DNA of 62,585 bases from Mycobacteriales bacterium (GTDB lineage: Bacteria > Actinomycetota > Actinomycetes > JAFAQI01 > DASSKL01): the NCBI GenBank assembly GCA_035690485.1, contig DASSKL010000008.1:1-62585 (forward strand), written 5' to 3'. Shown here in pieces: positions 60,010 through 62,585 of the stretch (the stretch's first letter is position 1; each line of letters opens with the position of its first letter). The notes under the pieces were generated by a model. It was not told where the DNA came from, searched no databases, and saw only the letters and a program-made list of their open reading frames with translations. Both the position numbers and the translations under genes were made by a program.

Positions 60010-61128
60010 GTGGTCTTTCTGGACGCCGCCGCGGGGCTGCCCCTGCACCCCGTCGCGCGCCAGGCGCTGCTCGCCGCACTCGACGACGGATGGGCCGATC
60101 CCGGCCGGCTCTATGCCGAGGGGCGGCGGGCCCGGATGCTCCTCGACGGCGCCCGCGAGGCCGTCGCCGCCGTGATCGGCGCCCGCCCGGACGAGACCTT
60201 CTTCGCCGCGTCCGGGACGGCGGCCGTGCGGTCCGGGCTCGACGGTCTCCTCACCGCCCGCCGGCGCCAAGGCGACCGGCTGGTCGTCGCAGCCGTGGAG
60301 CACTCAAGCGTGCTGGCGAGCGGCCGGCGGCACGACCCCGACGGCAGCCGGACGGCGGTCGTGCCGGTCGACCGCACCGGCCGGGTCGACCCTGACGCAT
60401 TCGCCGCGTCGCTCGCGCCCGGCACCGCCGTGGCCGCGCTGCAGACCGCCAACCACGAGGTCGGCACCGTGCAACCGGTCGCCGAGGTCGCGGCCGCCTG
60501 CGCGGCCGCCGGAGTGCCCCTGCTCTGCGACGCGGCGCAGTCGGTCGGTCGCGTGCCGGTCGACGTCGCCGCGCTGGAGGTGTCGGCTCTGGTCGCCAGC
60601 GCGCACAAGTGGGGCGGCCCGCCGGGTGTCGGCGTACTCGTCGTGCGCAAGGGCACCCGGTTCCGGCCGGCCGATCCGCCGGACGAGCGCAACCTGCCGG
60701 CGATCCTGGCCGCCGCCGCATCCCTGCAGGCACGCCTCGGCGAGATCGGCGAGGAGGCCGGGCGGCTCGATGCGCTCGTGACCAGGATCCGCGCCGAGGT
60801 GCCCCGAACAGTGCCCGACGTCGAGGTGGTCGGCGACCCGGTCAACCGGTTGCCGCACCTGGTCACGTTCTCCTGCCTCTACGTCGACGGGGAGGCGCTG
60901 CTGCTCGACCTGGACCGGGCCGGCTTCGCCGTGTCGTCCGGGTCGTCGTGCACCGCCGACACCATCCGCCCGTCGCACGTCCTGGAGGCGATGGGCGTGC
61001 TGTCGCACGGCAACGTCCGCGTTTCGCTGCACGCCGGCGTGACCGAGGACGACGTCGACCGGTTCCTCGGCGTGCTGCCGGAAATCGTGGGCCGGCTGCG
61101 CCAGGTGGCGGGCGTGGAGGGGTTGTGA
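60010..61128 (+). CDS. Cysteine desulfurase (class V aminotransferase)
   Basis: This 372-residue PLP enzyme should remove sulfur from cysteine and hand it to a carrier. The Schiff-base lysine is in SAHKWGGPPGVGVLV, the PLP-ring aspartate in VPLLCDAAQSVGRVP, and the catalytic cysteine in VSSGSSCTADTIRPSHVL. HSSVLASGRR and ANHEVGTVQPV are also typical of IscS/NifS-like enzymes. GTG 60010 is the start. Its stop overlaps the tusA start (GTGA), so sulfur is probably passed straight to TusA. Confidence 0.93.
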   Translation: MVFLDAAAGLPLHPVARQALLAALDDGWADPGRLYAEGRRARMLLDGAREAVAAVIGARPDETFFAASGTAAVRSGLDGLLTARRRQGDRLVVAAVEHSSVLASGRRHDPDGSRTAVVPVDRTGRVDPDAFAASLAPGTAVAALQTANHEVGTVQPVAEVAAACAAAGVPLLCDAAQSVGRVPVDVAALEVSALVASAHKWGGPPGVGVLVVRKGTRFRPADPPDERNLPAILAAAASLQARLGEIGEEAGRLDALVTRIRAEVPRTVPDVEVVGDPVNRLPHLVTFSCLYVDGEALLLDLDRAGFAVSSGSSCTADTIRPSHVLEAMGVLSHGNVRVSLHAGVTEDDVDRFLGVLPEIVGRLRQVAGVEGL

Positions 61129-61370
61129 CGGCGCCAGCCGCCGAGCCGGCGCTGACGGTCGACGCGCGGGGCCGTCGCTGCCCGGTGCCGGTCATCGAGC
61201 TCGCCCGCCGGTTGCCCGAGGCAGCGGTCGGGGACGTGGTCGCGGTGCTCTCCGACGACGCGGCCGCGCGCGTCGACGTGCCCGCGTGGTGCCGGATGCG
61301 CGGCCAGGACTACCTCGGCGAGAGGGCGGTCGACGGCGGTACGGCGTACCTGGTGCGGCGGCTCAGCTGA
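61125..61370 (+). CDS. tusA: TusA-family sulfur carrier
   Basis: This 81-residue protein has the TusA/SirA fold with the persulfide cysteine in the CPVP motif of GRRCPVPVIELARRLP (near residue 20). It also has the LSDDAAARVDVPAWCRMRGQ segment typical of the C-terminal half. It would take sulfur from the upstream desulfurase and pass it on, for tRNA thiolation, Mo-cofactor or other sulfur-transfer needs. The GTG at 61125 overlaps the desulfurase stop. Its 3' end overlaps the convergent adenosine kinase gene by eight bases. Confidence 0.93.
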   Translation: MTAPAAEPALTVDARGRRCPVPVIELARRLPEAAVGDVVAVLSDDAAARVDVPAWCRMRGQDYLGERAVDGGTAYLVRRLS

Positions 61371-62346
61371 GCGCCTTCTCCACGTCGGCCGCGGCGTCGT
61401 CGCCGTAGGTCGCACCCAGCCGGGCGAGGAACTCCGCGTGCTCCACGGCGTACTCCTGTGTGCCGACGGTCTCCAGGCAGTGGGTCGCGAGCACGGCGCC
61501 GACCTGGGCGGAGCGCTGCTCGTCGAGGCCGCGGGCGCGGGCGGCCAGGAACCCGGCCCGGAAGGCATCGCCGACGCCGGTCGGGTCGAGCTGCCGGCGT
61601 GCCGGGGTCACCGGGACCTCGAGCCTCGGCTCCCCACGGCGCTCGATGACGACGCCCTTGGCGCCGTGCGTGGTCACCCGCAGGTCGACGCGGTCGAGGA
61701 TCTCGGCGGCGGTCCAGCCGCTCTTGGACTCGGTCATCGCCGCTTCGTACTCGTTGGTGAACAGGTACGCCGCACCTTCGATCAGGGTACGGATCTGCGT
61801 GCCGTCCAACGACGACAGCTGCTGGGAGGGGTCGGCCGCGAACGGGATGCCGCGGTCGCGGCACTCGCCGGTGTGGCGCAGCATGGCCTGCGGGTCGTTG
61901 GGGGCGACCACGACCAGATCGAGGCCGCCGGCCCGCCGGGCGATCGGCTCCAGCTCGATCTCGCGTGCCTCGGCCATGGCCCCGGCGTAGAACGACGCAA
62001 TCTGGTTGTGGTCGCTGTCGGTCGTGCACACGAAGCGTGCGGTGTGGCGCAGTTCGGAGACGAGGACGCCGGTCGTGTCGACGCCATGGCGCTCGAGCCA
62101 GGAGCGGTAGTCGTCGAAGTCGGCGCCCACCGCGCCGACGAGGATCGGCCGCTGGCCCAGCTCGCCCATGCCGAAGCAGATGTTGGCCGCCACTCCCCCG
62201 CGGCGTACGTCGAGCTCCTCGACGAGGAACGACACCGACAGGTGGGCCAGCTGGTCAGGCAGCAGCTGCTCGGCGAACCGCCCGGGAAACGTCATCAGGT
62301 GGTCGGTCGCGATCGACCCGGTGACGGCTATGCGGGAGTCAGGCAC
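61363..62346 (-). CDS. adoK: PfkB-family sugar/adenosine kinase (AdoK-like)
   Basis: This 327-residue kinase has the PfkB fold: GSIATDHLMTFPGRF near the N terminus, RRGGVAANICFGMGELGQ for substrate binding, and DPTGVGDAFRAGFLAAR with the catalytic aspartate and anion hole near the C terminus. The ctaC-side location and the nearby erpA match the mycobacterial gene Rv2202c, an adenosine kinase, so adenosine is the likely substrate; ribose or fructose are alternatives. The GTG at 62346 has TAGTCT six bases upstream and may be leaderless. Confidence 0.88.
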   Translation of the reverse strand: MPDSRIAVTGSIATDHLMTFPGRFAEQLLPDQLAHLSVSFLVEELDVRRGGVAANICFGMGELGQRPILVGAVGADFDDYRSWLERHGVDTTGVLVSELRHTARFVCTTDSDHNQIASFYAGAMAEAREIELEPIARRAGGLDLVVVAPNDPQAMLRHTGECRDRGIPFAADPSQQLSSLDGTQIRTLIEGAAYLFTNEYEAAMTESKSGWTAAEILDRVDLRVTTHGAKGVVIERRGEPRLEVPVTPARRQLDPTGVGDAFRAGFLAARARGLDEQRSAQVGAVLATHCLETVGTQEYAVEHAEFLARLGATYGDDAAADVEKALS

Positions 62347-62352
62347 CCGGAG

Positions 62353-62358
62353 AGACTA
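62353..62358 (-). promoter_or_regulatory. Candidate -10 element (TAGTCT) for adoK
   Basis: TAGTCT on the minus strand is six bases before GTG 62346. No ribosome site is seen. Confidence 0.4.
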
Positions 62359-62384
62359 GTGGAGACACGACGGGACCGGTCGCT

Positions 62385-62454
62385 CGCCTGGCAAGGCCGC
62401 AGGAGCCACCGCGTGCCCTGAGGGCACGCACGGCGACGAGAACGCAGCCAGGCG
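62385..62454. terminator. Nested hairpins between erpA and adoK
   Basis: An outer pair CGCCTGGC (62385-62392) and GCCAGGCG (62447-62454) encloses a perfect inner stem GCGTGCCC/GGGCACGC (62411-62418 and 62422-62429) with a three-base loop. It lies just past the erpA stop and before the adoK start. It may terminate erpA transcription; no U-tract is present. Confidence 0.55.
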
Positions 62455-62472
62455 GTCGTGCCGGCCCGTCGA

Positions 62473-62585
62473 TCAGTGGAAGCTGTCGCCGCAGGCGCAG
62501 CTTCCGCTGGCGTTGGGGTTGTCGATGGTGAAGCCCTGCTTCTCGATCGTGTCGACGAAGTCGATGACCGCGCCGCCGAGGTAGG
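62473..62585 (-). CDS. erpA: Iron-sulfur insertion protein ErpA/HesB, C-terminal end (partial)
   Basis: The window ends inside this gene. The visible 36 residues include YLGGAVIDFVDTIEKQGF and the closing GSCACGDSFH, with two of the three conserved cysteines of the A-type iron-sulfur carriers. The family delivers [2Fe-2S] or [4Fe-4S] clusters to target proteins, and would serve iron-sulfur proteins such as GlcF and CoxS here. The stop TGA is at 62473-62475, and a nested hairpin follows. The order with ctaC, adoK and erpA resembles mycobacteria. Confidence 0.93.
   Translation of the reverse strand, partial: YLGGAVIDFVDTIEKQGFTIDNPNASGSCACGDSFH

Overview
The window comes from a high-GC (about 70%, judged by eye) actinobacterium. 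GTG and TTG starts are frequent, start/stop overlaps of 4 or 8 bases are common, and the gene families are typical of aerobic Actinomycetia: actinobacterial cytochrome oxidase subunit IV, F420-dependent luciferase-like oxidoreductase, RbpA-era SigA/SigB-type sigma factors, ArgA of the short mycobacterial type, and an adenosine kinase near ctaC and erpA as in mycobacteria. I place it no lower than class level. Coding density is high. No gene-free stretch exceeds 300 bases; the longest, about 230 bases at 44249-44478, holds a terminator and the sppA leader. I saw no tRNA, rRNA, CRISPR array or insertion sequence.

Layout. (1) 1-2.0 kb: a small accessory patch with a PIN toxin/ribbon-helix-helix antitoxin pair under a 32-bp palindrome and a tyrosine integrase whose ribosome site lies in an inverted repeat. 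(2) 2.0-5.4 kb: a DUF72 protein, a SF2 helicase and a phosphoribosyltransferase. (3) 5.4-10.9 kb: an overlapping operon aceB-glcD-glcE-glcF that would oxidise glycolate to glyoxylate and condense it with acetyl-CoA to malate. (4) 10.9-19.4 kb: a complete molybdenum hydroxylase cluster of the aerobic CO-dehydrogenase type, coxS-coxL-coxM, then a strong hairpin, then coxD-coxE-xdhC-mobA-like-coxG. CoxL carries the form II loop AYRGAGR, so the true substrate is open. (5) 19.5-26.7 kb: Nudix hydrolase, an internally deleted cyclase remnant, thioesterase, succinate-semialdehyde dehydrogenase, PhoD-like phosphatase and a CPA2 antiporter with universal-stress domains.

(6) 26.8-33.8 kb: two SigA-family sigma factors 3.7 kb apart, the second behind a SigR/SigH-type promoter sequence, with an F420-type oxidoreductase, a drug-type ABC exporter, a glycogen-binding-fold protein, a minimal metallopeptidase, a Nudix hydrolase and a GroES-like protein between or after them. 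(7) 33.9-56.9 kb: a lipid-catabolic landscape with seven acyl-CoA dehydrogenases, six of them as adjacent unequal pairs (36.3-38.5, 49.2-51.5 and 54.5-57.0 kb), a P450, hydrolases, an SDR, an enoyl-CoA hydratase, and unrelated housekeeping genes (RraA-like, D-Ala-D-Ala carboxypeptidase, SppA, flavin reductase, ferredoxin-NADP reductase type enzyme, orphan histidine kinase, ArgA). (8) 57.0-62.6 kb: cytochrome c oxidase ctaC-ctaD-ctaF, divergent from a cysteine desulfurase-TusA pair, then adenosine kinase and the 3' end of erpA.

Taken together the window describes an aerobe that burns fatty or steroid-like acids and small C1/C2 compounds and feeds electrons to an aa3 oxidase. The most interesting points are the form II Cox cluster beside the glycolate/malate operon, the repeated acyl-CoA dehydrogenase pairs with variable catalytic residues, the sigma-factor promoter, and a recurrent leaderless promoter architecture (TAnnnT or CAnnCT 6-8 bases before the start codon) at a dozen genes.
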